64,000 bases of DNA, taken from positions 446,621 through 510,620 of the forward strand of contig NZ_ML974130.1 of NCBI RefSeq assembly GCF_004143485.2. Reading direction: 5' to 3'. The notes under the pieces were generated by a model. The model worked only from the letters and a program-made list of their open reading frames with translations, searched no databases and was not told the origin of the DNA. A program made the translations under genes and the position numbers. Shown one piece after another: positions 7,991 through 16,229 of the stretch. The stretch is from Halorussus amylolyticus. Its GTDB lineage: Archaea; Halobacteriota; Halobacteria; Halobacteriales; Haladaptataceae. Every line of letters starts with the position of its first letter. Positions within the stretch are counted from its first letter, which is position 1.

Positions 7991-8437
7991 ATGGCCGACG
8001 AGGACGCCGGTCGCTCGCGGGAGCGTTCGCGCTCCCGCGAGCGCAACCGCGGTGCCGACGAGAAGCCGAGCTTTAGCTTCTCGCTCCCGCCGATGTCGCT
8101 CCCCGACGTTCGGCTTCCGGACCGGATTCGGCTCGTGTTCCCGTTTCCCGACCCGCCCGAGAAGGTCGCTCGTCGCACGCGCGTCCGAGCGTCACGGGTC
8201 CTGCTCGTGGTCGCGCTCGCCGACGCGCTCGACTTTGCGGCGATTTTATGGGCCGGGCCGTCCGGACTCCCGTGGATACGAGCGGCGCTCGGCACGCTCC
8301 TCTCGGTGACGTTGGTCGGACTCCCCGGTCTGCTGTACGCGTGGGAGCTACTCGCGGTGTTTTTGGGGTTCGGCTGGCTGACGGTCGCTCCGACCCTACT
8401 GCTGTTGACGGTCGCCCGGTTGGTCGTTGGGCGGTGA
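7991..8437 (+). CDS. Membrane protein with Arg/Ser-rich N-terminus
   Basis: A 148-residue protein of unknown function. The N-terminal 30 residues are a charged Arg/Ser/Glu repeat (RSRERSRSRER) encoded by a palindromic DNA segment. A Pro-rich linker follows, then about three hydrophobic segments in the C-terminal half (RVLLVVALADALDFAAILW, LLSVTLVGLPGLLYAWELLAVF, LTVAPTLLLLTVARLVV). I do not recognise a family. It is 50 bp downstream of tmk in the same direction and may share its transcript. Confidence 0.65.
   Translation: MADEDAGRSRERSRSRERNRGADEKPSFSFSLPPMSLPDVRLPDRIRLVFPFPDPPEKVARRTRVRASRVLLVVALADALDFAAILWAGPSGLPWIRAALGTLLSVTLVGLPGLLYAWELLAVFLGFGWLTVAPTLLLLTVARLVVGR
8012..8043. repeat. In-frame palindrome, 14-bp stem, TTCG loop
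   Basis: CGCTCGCGGGAGCG and CGCTCCCGCGAGCG flank a TTCG loop inside the start of the membrane-protein gene, where it encodes the Ser-Arg-Glu repeat. It is one of several palindromes of this size that lie inside coding sequence here. Confidence 0.85.
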
Positions 8438-8522
8438 GCGGGGGAACGGGCCGTAGCGGGGCGGGAGTCGAATTCTAGGAATCAAAGTGCGTTTAGCTAC
8501 CACACGCAAGCAAACGGCAGGC

Positions 8523-8530
8523 CTTTTATC
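8523..8530 (+). promoter_or_regulatory. TATA box of icd
   Basis: CTTTTATC lies 26-33 bp before the icd ATG. This supports the MSYDKVEVPEGG start over the longer reading that would begin upstream of the box. Confidence 0.65.
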
Positions 8531-8555
8531 CTCCTCGCACGCAGGTCCAGGTGTT

Positions 8556-9833
8556 ATGAGCTACGACAAGGTCGAAGTCCCCGAAGGCGGGGAGAAGGTC
8601 ACGGTCGAAAACGAGGGCGAGGACGGACTTCACGTCCCCGACAACCCCATCATCCCGATTATCCACGGCGACGGAATCGGACAGGACGTCGGCCCGGCCG
8701 CCCAGAAGGTGCTCCAGAAGGCCGCCGAGGAGACCGGCCACGAAGTCCACTGGATGCGTCTCTACGCTGGCGAGAGCGCACGAGAAAAGTACGGCGAGGA
8801 CGTCAACCTCCCCGACGAGACGGTCGATGCCATCCGCGAACACCGAGTCGCTATCAAGGGGCCGCTCACGACCCCCGTGGGCGCTGGCTTCCGCTCGCTC
8901 AACGTCGCGCTCCGACAGACGCTCGACCTCTACGCGAACGTCCGACCCACCTACTACCTCGACGGCGTCCCGTCCCCGATGAAAGCGCCCGAGAAGATGG
9001 ACATGGTCACGTTCCGCGAGAACACCGAGGACGTGTACGCCGGTATCGAGTGGAAGGCCGGCACCGACGAAGTCGAGAAGGTCCGTGACTTCGTGGAGGA
9101 CGAAATGGGCGTCGAGGGCGTCATGCACGAGGGGCCCATCGGTCTCGGTCTCAAGCCCATCTCCGAGAAGGGGAGCAAGCGTCTCGTCCGCGAGGCCATC
9201 GACTACGCCATCGAGAACGACCGCGACAAGGTCACGCTCGTCCACAAGGGCAACATCATGAAGTTCACCGAGGGGCAGTTCGGTGACTGGGGCATGGAGG
9301 TCGCCGAAGAGGAGTACGACGACGAGGAGGTGTTCGCCGCGCCTGATTCGCTCTGGGAGGAGCAGGACGAAGTGGACATCCCCGAGGACGCCGTGATGGT
9401 CGAGGAGCGCCTCGCCGACGCGATGCTCCAGTGGATGCAACTCCGGACCGACGAGTTCGACGTGCTCGCCATGCCGAACCTCAACGGCGACTACCTCTCG
9501 GACGCCGCGGGTGCCCAAATCGGCGGCCTCGGCATCGCGCCCGGCGCGAACTTCGGTGACAACCGCTGTCTCGCCGAACCGGTCCACGGCTCCGCGCCCA
9601 AGCGCGCCGGTCAGAACATGGCGAACCCGACTGCGCTCATCCTCTCGGGCCGTCTGCTGTTCGAATACCTCGGTTGGGACGACACCGGCAAGCTCATCCG
9701 CGACGCCGTCGAGGAGACCATCTCCTCGGGCAAGGTCACCTACGACCTCGAACGTCAAATCGAGGGCGGCGAGAAGCTCGGTACCAGCGAGTACGCCGAC
9801 GCAATCTGCGAGAACATCGAGAAGCTCTCGTAA
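8556..9833 (+). CDS. icd: Isocitrate dehydrogenase (NADP+)
   Basis: A 425-residue isocitrate dehydrogenase of the bacterial/archaeal homodimeric type. Substrate-binding residues sit in SLNVALRQTLDLYANVRP and the ENTEDVYAGIEW segment. The metal-binding region is NLNGDYLSDAAGAQIGG, and the cofactor loop includes HGSAPKRAGQNMANPTA. It oxidatively decarboxylates isocitrate to 2-oxoglutarate in the TCA cycle. The TATA box places the transcription start just before this ATG. Length and motifs are complete and nothing is odd. Confidence 0.95.
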   Translation: MSYDKVEVPEGGEKVTVENEGEDGLHVPDNPIIPIIHGDGIGQDVGPAAQKVLQKAAEETGHEVHWMRLYAGESAREKYGEDVNLPDETVDAIREHRVAIKGPLTTPVGAGFRSLNVALRQTLDLYANVRPTYYLDGVPSPMKAPEKMDMVTFRENTEDVYAGIEWKAGTDEVEKVRDFVEDEMGVEGVMHEGPIGLGLKPISEKGSKRLVREAIDYAIENDRDKVTLVHKGNIMKFTEGQFGDWGMEVAEEEYDDEEVFAAPDSLWEEQDEVDIPEDAVMVEERLADAMLQWMQLRTDEFDVLAMPNLNGDYLSDAAGAQIGGLGIAPGANFGDNRCLAEPVHGSAPKRAGQNMANPTALILSGRLLFEYLGWDDTGKLIRDAVEETISSGKVTYDLERQIEGGEKLGTSEYADAICENIEKLS

Positions 9834-9888
9834 ACCCACTTCGGTCGCTTTTACCCTCTCTCCCGTTTTAATTTCCACGACAGATGGA

Positions 9889-9896
9889 TTTATAAA
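9889..9896 (+). promoter_or_regulatory. TATA box of the TPR-like gene
   Basis: TTTATAAA is the clearest TATA box in the window and lies 23-30 bp before the ATG, implying a leaderless transcript. Confidence 0.7.
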
Positions 9897-9918
9897 ATGA
9901 CGCGAGAGTGTAACTCGT

Positions 9919-10821
9919 ATGGGAACGAGCGACATCGCGGGGAAAGCGCGCCGATTCGACAGGTGGCTCGGCGCGCAGTACGATAGGCTCCTCCACCGAA
10001 AGCACCGGGTCGAAGCGGCGTACTGCGAGCGGCGCGCCGAGCGGGCGCGCGCTCGCGGCGACCTCGGTGCCGCCGCCGACTACTACGAGCGAGCAAGCGG
10101 CTTGCGGGGGCGACTCGGCGACCACGAGGCGTCGGCCGAACTCGGGATGGAACTGGGCGCGGTGGCGCGCGAGACCGGCGACCTCGACGCCGCGCGTCGG
10201 GAGTTCGAGCGCGTGGCGGAACTCCACTCCCGGCGGCGGAACGCCCCCGAGGCGCTCGACGCGATGGAGGCGGTCGTGGAAGTCGCCGACGAGCAGGCCG
10301 ACGACGACGGTCTCGCGGAGTGGTGGGGGAACGTGATGATGGTCCTCGGACAGGCCGAGGCGAGCGACATCGACGACGCCCGGCGCGACGAACTCGTCGC
10401 GGCGTACGCCGACCGGATTCACTCCGAGGACAGCGCGGGCCGCCTCTACGGCTTCGCGCTCGACGCGCTCGCGGACGGCGACGACGAGACGGGCGAGCGC
10501 CTGCTCGACGCGACGTGGGAGCGCCGCGAGGTCGTCCGCGAGGAGGTGGACGTGTTCCGGGTCGTCCTCGCGGCGGGGGTCGGCCGGGTCGCTCACGCCG
10601 AGACTGCGGGCCGGGACATCGACCGCGACGCCACGCTCGACTTCGTCGCCGACCACCGCGAGAAGCTCTCCGAAGCCGCGACCGCGCTGTTCGCGCGACT
10701 CCGCGACGGCGCGACCGACACTGACCCGGAGACGCTTCGGGCCGACTTCGACCCCGACGAACCCGCCGACCTCCGGACGCTCGAAGGCGAGGTCTTCGGG
10801 CGGTTTCTCGAAGAGCTGTAG
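9919..10821 (+). CDS. TPR-like alpha-helical repeat protein
   Basis: A 300-residue soluble protein made of helical pairs. Segments such as ARGDLGAAADYYERASGL, ARETGDLDAARREFERVAEL and RNAPEALDAMEAVVEVA match the tetratricopeptide pattern (about residues 40-135). The rest is helical and acidic without catalytic motifs. A scaffold or protein-interaction role is likely but the partner is unknown. It is monocistronic with its own strong TATA box and is convergent with the cupin gene, leaving only a few bases between stop codons. Confidence 0.75.
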   Translation: MGTSDIAGKARRFDRWLGAQYDRLLHRKHRVEAAYCERRAERARARGDLGAAADYYERASGLRGRLGDHEASAELGMELGAVARETGDLDAARREFERVAELHSRRRNAPEALDAMEAVVEVADEQADDDGLAEWWGNVMMVLGQAEASDIDDARRDELVAAYADRIHSEDSAGRLYGFALDALADGDDETGERLLDATWERREVVREEVDVFRVVLAAGVGRVAHAETAGRDIDRDATLDFVADHREKLSEAATALFARLRDGATDTDPETLRADFDPDEPADLRTLEGEVFGRFLEEL

Positions 10822-10827
10822 GCCGTC

Positions 10828-11166
10828 CTACTCCTGCCAGTCGGGGTTCGTGCGCGGCGGACTGAAGATGTCCACGCCGGTCACGGTGTCGTCGCCGCGG
10901 TTCACCGCCGAGTGGGGTTCGTCGCTCGGGATGGCGTACGAGTCGCCCGCACTGACTTCGATTTCCTCGCCGTCGACGGTGAACGTCAGCGTCCCGCCGG
11001 TGAGGTAGCCCGTCTGCTCGTGGTGGTGGCTGTGTTCGGGCACGGTCGCGCCGGGTTCGATTTCGAAGTGCTGGACGTTCATCTCCTCGCCGCCCGCGAG
11101 TATCGAGAGGTGGACGCCTTCGACGGCTTCGGTCGCTTCGACGGAGTCTGTGGGTACGACTTCCAT
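10828..11166 (-). CDS. Cupin domain protein
   Basis: A 112-residue single-domain cupin. The first metal-binding motif is PEHSHHHEQTGYLTGG and the second is GDSYAIPSDEPHSAVN, which together supply three His and one Glu. Such small cupins can be isomerases, dioxygenases or sensor proteins; the substrate cannot be told from sequence. The N-terminus MEVVPTDSVEATEAVEGVHL is typical of haloarchaeal members of the family. Confidence 0.85.
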   Translation of the reverse strand: MEVVPTDSVEATEAVEGVHLSILAGGEEMNVQHFEIEPGATVPEHSHHHEQTGYLTGGTLTFTVDGEEIEVSAGDSYAIPSDEPHSAVNRGDDTVTGVDIFSPPRTNPDWQE

Positions 11167-11234
11167 GCATAGTGGTCACGCTCGCTCGTACTAAAAGTTC
11201 GACTGTGGGCAATCCGACCCGAGACGGGGTTGCA

Positions 11235-11270
11235 TGCGCGGATTCGGCGGCGTGCCGCCGAATCCGCGCA
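11235..11270. repeat. Perfect palindrome, 16-bp stem, CGTG loop
   Basis: TGCGCGGATTCGGCGG and its exact reverse complement flank CGTG in the 304-bp gap between the cupin and zinc-finger genes. The rest of the gap (11271-11470) turns AT-rich and includes the left arm of a longer inverted repeat. Confidence 0.88.
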
Positions 11271-11335
11271 CGTGTCGGCTACTCGGATGGGACGGCCTTG
11301 TAGAAATTCTTAAACTGTGATAGATTTTAGAATCA

Positions 11336-11359
11336 TGCTGAATACAGGCCGCGTATCCA
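11336..11359. repeat. Left arm of long-range inverted repeat
   Basis: These 24 nt match the reverse complement of 11905-11928 at about 18 of 24 positions, with exact outer 9-nt (TATTCAGCA) and inner 7-nt (TGGATAC) blocks. The pair brackets a 593-bp segment of lower GC content carrying one small gene, as in a small mobile element. Confidence 0.55.
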
Positions 11360-11470
11360 CCGTTCTCTTCCCGATTGAGCAGACTGCTCTGCCCCGGGTA
11401 TCAACGAGCTTGCAATATCATACCGTGTACCGACCACAACGTTATCACTCTCATTCCCCTCTATCACAGA

Positions 11471-11827
11471 ATGGCAGACACAAAGAAGGGCCGAGACAAG
11501 CAAGCCAGTGACGCAGCGAATCGCCAGCGAGAGCGGGAAATCGAAGCGTCGCGTGAGCGTGCCGACGAAGCCGAACCACCGCGCGACGGGCGGGACGAAT
11601 CTCGACGTGAGGGGAACGAACCTCCAGACTCGCCTCGGACGTGTCATCGTCGTGGCTGTACTGAGCCCGCGACGTTTGTCGTCCTCGAACGCTATCAAGA
11701 AGAAACCGGCCACGGCGCCGTCGAGGCAGAAGCCTTCTTGTGTACAGAACATACCGCCGAAGAGAGCCCGACGAACCTCGATACGGCCTATGCTGACTAC
11801 GTGTTTCGTGTCGAGTCCGTTGCGTAG
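11471..11827 (+). CDS. Small zinc-finger-like protein within inverted repeats
   Basis: A 118-residue protein of unknown function. The N-terminal half is very charged (MADTKKGRDKQASDAANRQR and following), probably an extended or coiled helix. The C-terminal half has a potential zinc site, CHRRGC then CTEH about 30 residues later (C-x4-C...C-x2-H). The base composition is visibly less GC-rich than the flanking genes, and the gene sits between inverted repeat arms, which suggests acquisition. I start at MADTKK because the upstream extension lacks haloarchaeal character. Confidence 0.7.
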   Translation: MADTKKGRDKQASDAANRQREREIEASRERADEAEPPRDGRDESRREGNEPPDSPRTCHRRGCTEPATFVVLERYQEETGHGAVEAEAFLCTEHTAEESPTNLDTAYADYVFRVESVA

Positions 11828-11904
11828 ACAGGTATCCCCGACACGGCGTACCTGAACAGGTGACTCACTCGATAGGGGGCCGAACCACAACCCAACCATC
11901 GTGC

Positions 11905-11928
11905 TGGATACATCCTCTCTATTCAGCA
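11905..11928. repeat. Right arm of long-range inverted repeat
   Basis: Partner of the arm at 11336-11359. It lies 46 bp before the end of the HMG-CoA reductase gene. No clear target-site duplication is visible outside the two arms, so insertion by transposition is unproven. Confidence 0.55.
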
Positions 11929-11974
11929 CGCGACTGTTATCACTTGCCGAGGATTTCGACAGAGCCGACGCGCC

Positions 11975-13225
11975 CTACCGCCCGAGGTCCTCGTGGGCGC
12001 TCGACAGGTGCCGGGACGCGAGCGCCGCGAGCAGCGAGAGTTCGCCCGCGAGCGCGCCGACCGCGATGATTTCGGCGAGCGCGTCGGCGTTGGCTCCGGC
12101 GGGGTCGCCGCCCCCTCGGAGTCCGAGCACGTCGAGCGCCTCCGACTGGGTACCGAGCTTCGTTCCGCCGCCGACCGTCCCGACCTCCAGACTCGCCAGA
12201 CTCACACTCGCGTAGAGCGCGTCCTCGCGCGCTTCGACGGTCGTGATGGCGTTCGACCCCTCTACGACCTGCGCGGCGTCCTGTCCCGTCGCGAGGAACG
12301 CCGCGGCGACCACGTTCGCGGCGTGGGCGTTGAAGCCGAGGCTCCCGGCCTTCGCGCTCCCGACCAGATTCTTCCGGGTGTTGGCCTCCTCGATGGCCTC
12401 CGGCGTGGTGTGGAGTCGGTCTTCGACGGTCTCGCTCGGGATTTTCACGTCGGCGGTCACGCTCCGACCTCGGCCCTCGACCGCGTTGATTGCGGCGGGC
12501 TTCTTGTCGGTGCAGAGGTTTCCGGAGAGCGCGACGAGCGAGGCGGGGGTCTCGGCCTCCACGACTTCGGCGGCCTCGCGGGTGGCGATGGTCGCCATGT
12601 TCATCCCCATCGCGTCCTTGGTGTCGTAGACGAATCGCAGGAACACCGAGTCGCCGACGACGTAGGTGTCCACGTCGAGGAGTTCGCCGTGGCTGGTCGT
12701 GGATTCGGCGGCCTCGCGGAGTCGGTCGCGATTCTCGCCGACCCACGAGACGACTTCCTCGGCCTCCGCGATGCCCGCGACCCGAAAGACGGGCGCTCGG
12801 GTCATCCCGGTCTTGGTGACTCGGGCGTCCGCGCCGCCCGCCGTGGCGATGACCGAACACCCGCGGTTCACGCTCGCGACGAGCGCGCCCTCGGTAGTCG
12901 CCAGCGGGAGGTAGTAGTCGCCGTCGGCCGCGCCGCCCGCCACCTCGACGGGACCCACGACGCCCATCGGAATCTGGGCCGCGCCGACCATGTTCTCGAC
13001 GCTGGTGTCGGCGGCCAGTTCGGCGTCGAGCGCGTAGTCGCCGACCACGTCGAAGTCGGCGTCGGTCTCGGTTTCGAGCAGGCGGCGTCGGGCCGCGGCC
13101 GCAGTCTCGGCGTCAGCGCAGTCGTCGAGTTCGTGGAGTCGCAGTTCGCCCTCCCGGACCCGGTCGGCGAGGGTCGCGGGGTCGGTCGAGTCGGGGGTGT
13201 CGGCGTCCGAATCGGCGTCGGTCAT
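11975..13225 (-). CDS. hmgA: Hydroxymethylglutaryl-CoA reductase (NADPH)
   Basis: A 416-residue class I HMG-CoA reductase. The catalytic residues are visible: Glu in TTEGALVAS, Lys in CTDKKPAAIN, Asp in the DAMGMNMATIA region, and His in FNAHAANVVAA. It reduces HMG-CoA to mevalonate, the committed step to archaeal isoprenoid lipids and carotenoids, and is the classical target of mevinolin/simvastatin in haloarchaea. The N-terminal 30 residues form an acidic leader. I start at MTDADSDADTPDS; a longer frame adds 19 basic residues that do not fit. Confidence 0.94.
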   Translation of the reverse strand: MTDADSDADTPDSTDPATLADRVREGELRLHELDDCADAETAAAARRRLLETETDADFDVVGDYALDAELAADTSVENMVGAAQIPMGVVGPVEVAGGAADGDYYLPLATTEGALVASVNRGCSVIATAGGADARVTKTGMTRAPVFRVAGIAEAEEVVSWVGENRDRLREAAESTTSHGELLDVDTYVVGDSVFLRFVYDTKDAMGMNMATIATREAAEVVEAETPASLVALSGNLCTDKKPAAINAVEGRGRSVTADVKIPSETVEDRLHTTPEAIEEANTRKNLVGSAKAGSLGFNAHAANVVAAAFLATGQDAAQVVEGSNAITTVEAREDALYASVSLASLEVGTVGGGTKLGTQSEALDVLGLRGGGDPAGANADALAEIIAVGALAGELSLLAALASRHLSSAHEDLGR

Positions 13226-13413
13226 GTCCGGATGGTCGGCGGGTCGGCCCCTAACAGTTCTCATTCTCGCCGGACCGACCACTTTTTCGTGCCCGCCCGA
13301 CCACTTTTACTTTCACCGCGGACATGCCCGGGGTTTATTTCCCCGGCGTTCGAACTCGAAATCGGTTCCCGGACCGCCGCGCATCGTTCGGCGGACGTTC
13401 CTGCTTGCGGGCA

Positions 13414-13441
13414 GGAGACCGCGGCGTTCGCCGCGGTCTCC
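13414..13441. repeat. Palindrome, 13-bp stem, TT loop
   Basis: GGAGACCGCGGCG and CGCCGCGGTCTCC flank TT in the gap between hmgA and the DUF5817-like gene. Confidence 0.85.
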
Positions 13442-13525
13442 CGCCCGTTTCCCCGGAGGTGTGGTGGACCGCCCGCGTGCCCGATTCGGTCTCCATTCCC
13501 GTCTCGGCGGCACGCCGGGCAGTCG

Positions 13526-13556
13526 CTCGCGGGTCGCCGGATGAGCGACCCGCGAG
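13526..13556. repeat. Palindrome, 12-bp stem, 7-nt loop
   Basis: CTCGCGGGTCGC and GCGACCCGCGAG flank a 7-nt loop in the same non-coding gap. Flanking AGT/ACT bases could extend the stem past a 2-nt bulge. Confidence 0.8.
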
Positions 13557-13646
13557 ACTCGCGTCGGTCGGGAACCGCCCCCTGTCATCCTTCGACCGAA
13601 GCGCTCGACAAATCGCTCGTTCTCAAAATCTGCACGTCGCTCGTTC

Positions 13647-14177
13647 TCAGAGTAGCCTGTACCGACCCCGACTCTCGCTGACCTCGCCGCGCCGCGCCAG
13701 CTTTTCGAGCGCCTCGCGCACGTACTCGCCCGGAACCCCGCGCTCGCTCGCGTACCCGACCACCTCGTCTTCGGTCGGTCGGTCGAGTTCGCGCAGGGCG
13801 TCCCGAACCGTCTCTTTCCGGGACCCGCCGCGAGTGCTGGCCGACCGGTTCTCGGCGCGCTCGGCCGCGGCCGCCACCTCCTCGGCGTCGATACCCGACG
13901 CTTCGAGGAACTCGTCGTCGGAGACGCCCGCGTCCTCGACCCGGGACTCCATCTCCGCGAACGAGTCGAGTTCGGCGAAGGCTTCGCCCTCGCCTCGTCG
14001 GTTCGCGAGCATCGACGCCCGGACCTCGCGGGCGTGGTCCTCGTCGTCCGTCTGCACGAATTTCTTGAGTTTCTCGAACTTCCGGCGCTTGCCACACCGC
14101 AGACACTGGGTCGTGTCGGGCCGCCCCTCCACGATTTTGAGCGCCCCGCAGTCGCTACATCCCACGACGGCGTACAT
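13647..14177 (-). CDS. DUF5817-type zinc-ribbon/winged-helix protein
   Basis: A 176-residue protein. The N-terminus carries a zinc ribbon, CSDCGA...CLRCGKR (residues 7-30), followed by a conserved [25 protein letters not shown] helix. The C-terminal 60 residues look like a winged helix ([12 protein letters not shown]...[24 protein letters not shown]). I recall this haloarchaeal family as DUF5817. DNA or RNA binding is likely from the domains but the function is not established. The start [11 protein letters not shown] is the family start. Confidence 0.8.
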   Translation of the reverse strand: MYAVVGCSDCGALKIVEGRPDTTQCLRCGKRRKFEKLKKFVQTDDEDHAREVRASMLANRRGEGEAFAELDSFAEMESRVEDAGVSDDEFLEASGIDAEEVAAAAERAENRSASTRGGSRKETVRDALRELDRPTEDEVVGYASERGVPGEYVREALEKLARRGEVSESRGRYRLL

Positions 14178-14237
14178 GGGTCTCTCTCGGGCCGCTTCCT
14201 ACGTGAACGTTCGGACTCGGCACCTCTCATGGCGACC

Positions 14238-14245
14238 TTTTTATC
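14238..14245 (+). promoter_or_regulatory. TATA box of deoC
   Basis: TTTTTATC lies 23-30 bp before the deoC ATG. Confidence 0.65.
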
Positions 14246-14267
14246 GCCCGCCGGACACACCTCCCGT

Positions 14268-14912
14268 ATGAACGAGTCCGAACTCGCCGCGAAGATAGAC
14301 CACACCGTCCTCGGCCCCGAGACGACCGTCACCGACGTGGAACGCGTTCTCGACGAGGCCGCCGAGTACGGCATGAACGCCTGCATCCCGCCGTGCTACG
14401 TTGCCGAGGCCGACGAGTACGCACCGAGTGTGACCCTCGCCACCGTCGTCGGATTCCCGCACGGCCAGCACGCCACCGGGGCCAAGCGCGACGAGGCGGT
14501 CCTCGCGTGGGAGGACGGCGCGGACGAACTCGACATGGTACTCAATATCGGCCGCCTGAAGGCCGGAGAGACCGAGGCGGTCCGTGAGGACATCGAGGAG
14601 GTCGTCGCCGCGGTACCGATTCCGGTCAAGGTAATTATCGAGACCGCGCTCCTGACCGACGACGAGAAGCACGCCGCGTGCGAGGCCGTCGCGGAGGCCG
14701 ACGCCGCGTTCGTCAAGACCTCCACCGGGTTCGCCGACGGCGGCGCGAAGGTCGCCGACGTCGAACTCATGAGCGAGTACCTCCCCGTGAAGGCGAGCGG
14801 CGGCATCGGCGACTACGAGAAGGCGAAGGCGATGCTCGACGCCGGGGCCGAGCGAATCGGCGCGAGTTCGGGCGTCGAAATCGTTGCAGACTTCCGAGAC
14901 GCCGACAACTGA
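14268..14912 (+). CDS. deoC: Deoxyribose-phosphate aldolase
   Basis: A 214-residue DeoC. The Schiff-base Lys is in AFVKTSTGF and the second active-site Lys in PVKASGGI; the Asp-containing ELDMVLNIG strand is also present. It cleaves 2-deoxyribose 5-phosphate to glyceraldehyde 3-phosphate and acetaldehyde in deoxynucleoside catabolism. It has its own TATA box and is divergent from the DUF5817-like gene. Length and motifs are complete. Confidence 0.93.
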   Translation: MNESELAAKIDHTVLGPETTVTDVERVLDEAAEYGMNACIPPCYVAEADEYAPSVTLATVVGFPHGQHATGAKRDEAVLAWEDGADELDMVLNIGRLKAGETEAVREDIEEVVAAVPIPVKVIIETALLTDDEKHAACEAVAEADAAFVKTSTGFADGGAKVADVELMSEYLPVKASGGIGDYEKAKAMLDAGAERIGASSGVEIVADFRDADN

Positions 14913-15058
14913 CCCCGCGAGCGGTCGAACCGAGCGCCCGCTGGCGATAGAAATACAGCGTTACGCCGGTCGTTCCGAATCTCGAAGCTTACACCCGTCG
15001 CTCGAACCTCGAGACCGCTCTCGCAAAGCCGCTCGAATCACGAAAAAGGTCTGGGAAT

Positions 15059-15820
15059 TCAGTCGTCGTCATCGCCCGAGGGCGAGCCTTGGCCCTGCGT
15101 GGACATGCTCGACGCGCCGCTTCGGGCAGTTCCGGCCCAGCGGTTGATGTTGTTGGCGACGTAGTCGTGGCCGCCCCACCCGAACGCGATGCCGACCGCG
15201 AGCGCCACGCCCGCCGCGAGACCCCACGCCATCGCGCGAGCGAACAGGTAGAGTATCTCCACGTCGATGCCCATCGTGTCGAGACCGATGACGAGGGCGA
15301 CGAAGTAGAGGAAGAATCTGACGCCGTTGGCGAACCACGACGTGTACGCGGTCTCGGTCGCCGCGCGCGTCCGCTCTATCGCGTCGCCGATGAAGTCCGA
15401 GACGATGAACCCACCAATGATAACGACCAACCCCGCGATGAACGCCGGAAGGTACGACACCGCGGTCGAAATCCACTCCGACAGAATCGGAATCGCGAGC
15501 GTGTTCGCGGCCGCGAGGATGGCGAGCGCGTAGACGAACCACGCGCCGACGCTGCCGAGGAAGTTCGACACCGCGTTTCGGGAGTCGCCGAACATCCGAC
15601 CGAGCGGCGTGTCGCGTGCCTGTTTGTCGATTCCCGCTCTGTCCGCTACGCCAGCGACGACCCGCCGGACGGCCCTCCCGACGACCCATCCCACGAGCAG
15701 GATGAGTATTGCACCGACGAGTCGCGGAATCGCGGCGATTATCTGTGAGAGGGCGTCGCCGAGCCAGCCCGGCAAGTCGCCCAGCACGCCGTCTTGCTGT
15801 AGTACGAAGTGCGCTTTCAT
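15059..15820 (-). CDS. Mechanosensitive-channel-like membrane protein (conserved TM helix repeats)
   Basis: A 253-residue integral membrane protein. Hydrophobic segments include LVGAILILLVGWVVGRAVRR, AWFVYALAILAAANTLAIP, LPAFIAGLVVIIGGFIVSDF, FFLYFVALVIGLDTMGI and AMAWGLAAGVALAVGIAFGW. The GWVVGRAVRRVVAGVADRAG segment matches the conserved TM helix found in MscS-related small-conductance channels. The soluble MscS beta domain is missing, so it may be an accessory or gate-only protein. A Ser/Gly/Asp tail closes the protein. I start at MKAHFVLQQDG; the upstream 45 residues are implausible. Confidence 0.8.
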   Translation of the reverse strand: MKAHFVLQQDGVLGDLPGWLGDALSQIIAAIPRLVGAILILLVGWVVGRAVRRVVAGVADRAGIDKQARDTPLGRMFGDSRNAVSNFLGSVGAWFVYALAILAAANTLAIPILSEWISTAVSYLPAFIAGLVVIIGGFIVSDFIGDAIERTRAATETAYTSWFANGVRFFLYFVALVIGLDTMGIDVEILYLFARAMAWGLAAGVALAVGIAFGWGGHDYVANNINRWAGTARSGASSMSTQGQGSPSGDDDD

Positions 15821-16229
15821 GGTTTTCTCGCCGGATTCGACCGGCACACGTACCACGGACCCGACGCAGTTTGTTGTTGGGTGCCTACTTTCGGAGTGCG
15901 AGACCGGCGCTGAGGCGGGTCTTCGGGTCGCGACCCCCGTCTCGGTTTCGGACACATCGAACGCCGAACACCTCCTCGACTGGCGGTTCGCTCGAACTGC
16001 AACCGTGTGAAAAATAACCCGGAGCTGACACGTGAGCCGCGCCGGTTCGGCGCTCCTCTCAGCGACGGAGAAACGGCGGAGAGAGCGAGCGTTCCGACCG
16101 GTAATCGGTTTCCATTGACTGTCAGCGCCCGGACGAGTCGGCGGGTCTCGGATTCGAGCCGGGATTCGTGAACTGATTTACAGCAAACTGGTTCGTTCTC
16201 GGAGGGGTGAAACGGTCCCTTGCGCGAGG
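15821..16229. other. 409-bp intergenic region, nothing recognised
   Basis: No gene, RNA or long palindrome is visible. It contains an AT-rich patch, GTGAAAAATAACCC (about 16008-16021), which could hold a promoter for the upstream end of the channel-like gene. Confidence 0.5.

Larger units (their letters stand above)
13226..13646. other. 421-bp non-coding region with several hairpins
   Basis: I see no convincing gene here; the long frames crossing it are Arg/Ser-rich shadows. It contains a CCGGGG / CCCCGG hairpin (13328-13346), a 13-bp hairpin (13414-13441), a 12-bp hairpin (13526-13556) and a 13-nt direct repeat TCGCTCGTTCTCA at 13613 and 13637, the second running into the end of the next gene. 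The hmgA promoter must lie at its left edge. Confidence 0.6.

Noticed and set aside
11333-11929. 198-codon minus-strand frame spanning the inverted-repeat element
   Set aside because: It is antisense to the zinc-finger gene, has poor haloarchaeal composition (many Arg, Val, Ser, few acids) and no recognisable domain.
13324-14271. Long plus-strand frame over the hmgA-deoC interval
   Set aside because: It is Arg/Ser-rich, antisense to the DUF5817-like gene, and crosses several hairpins; a typical high-GC shadow frame.
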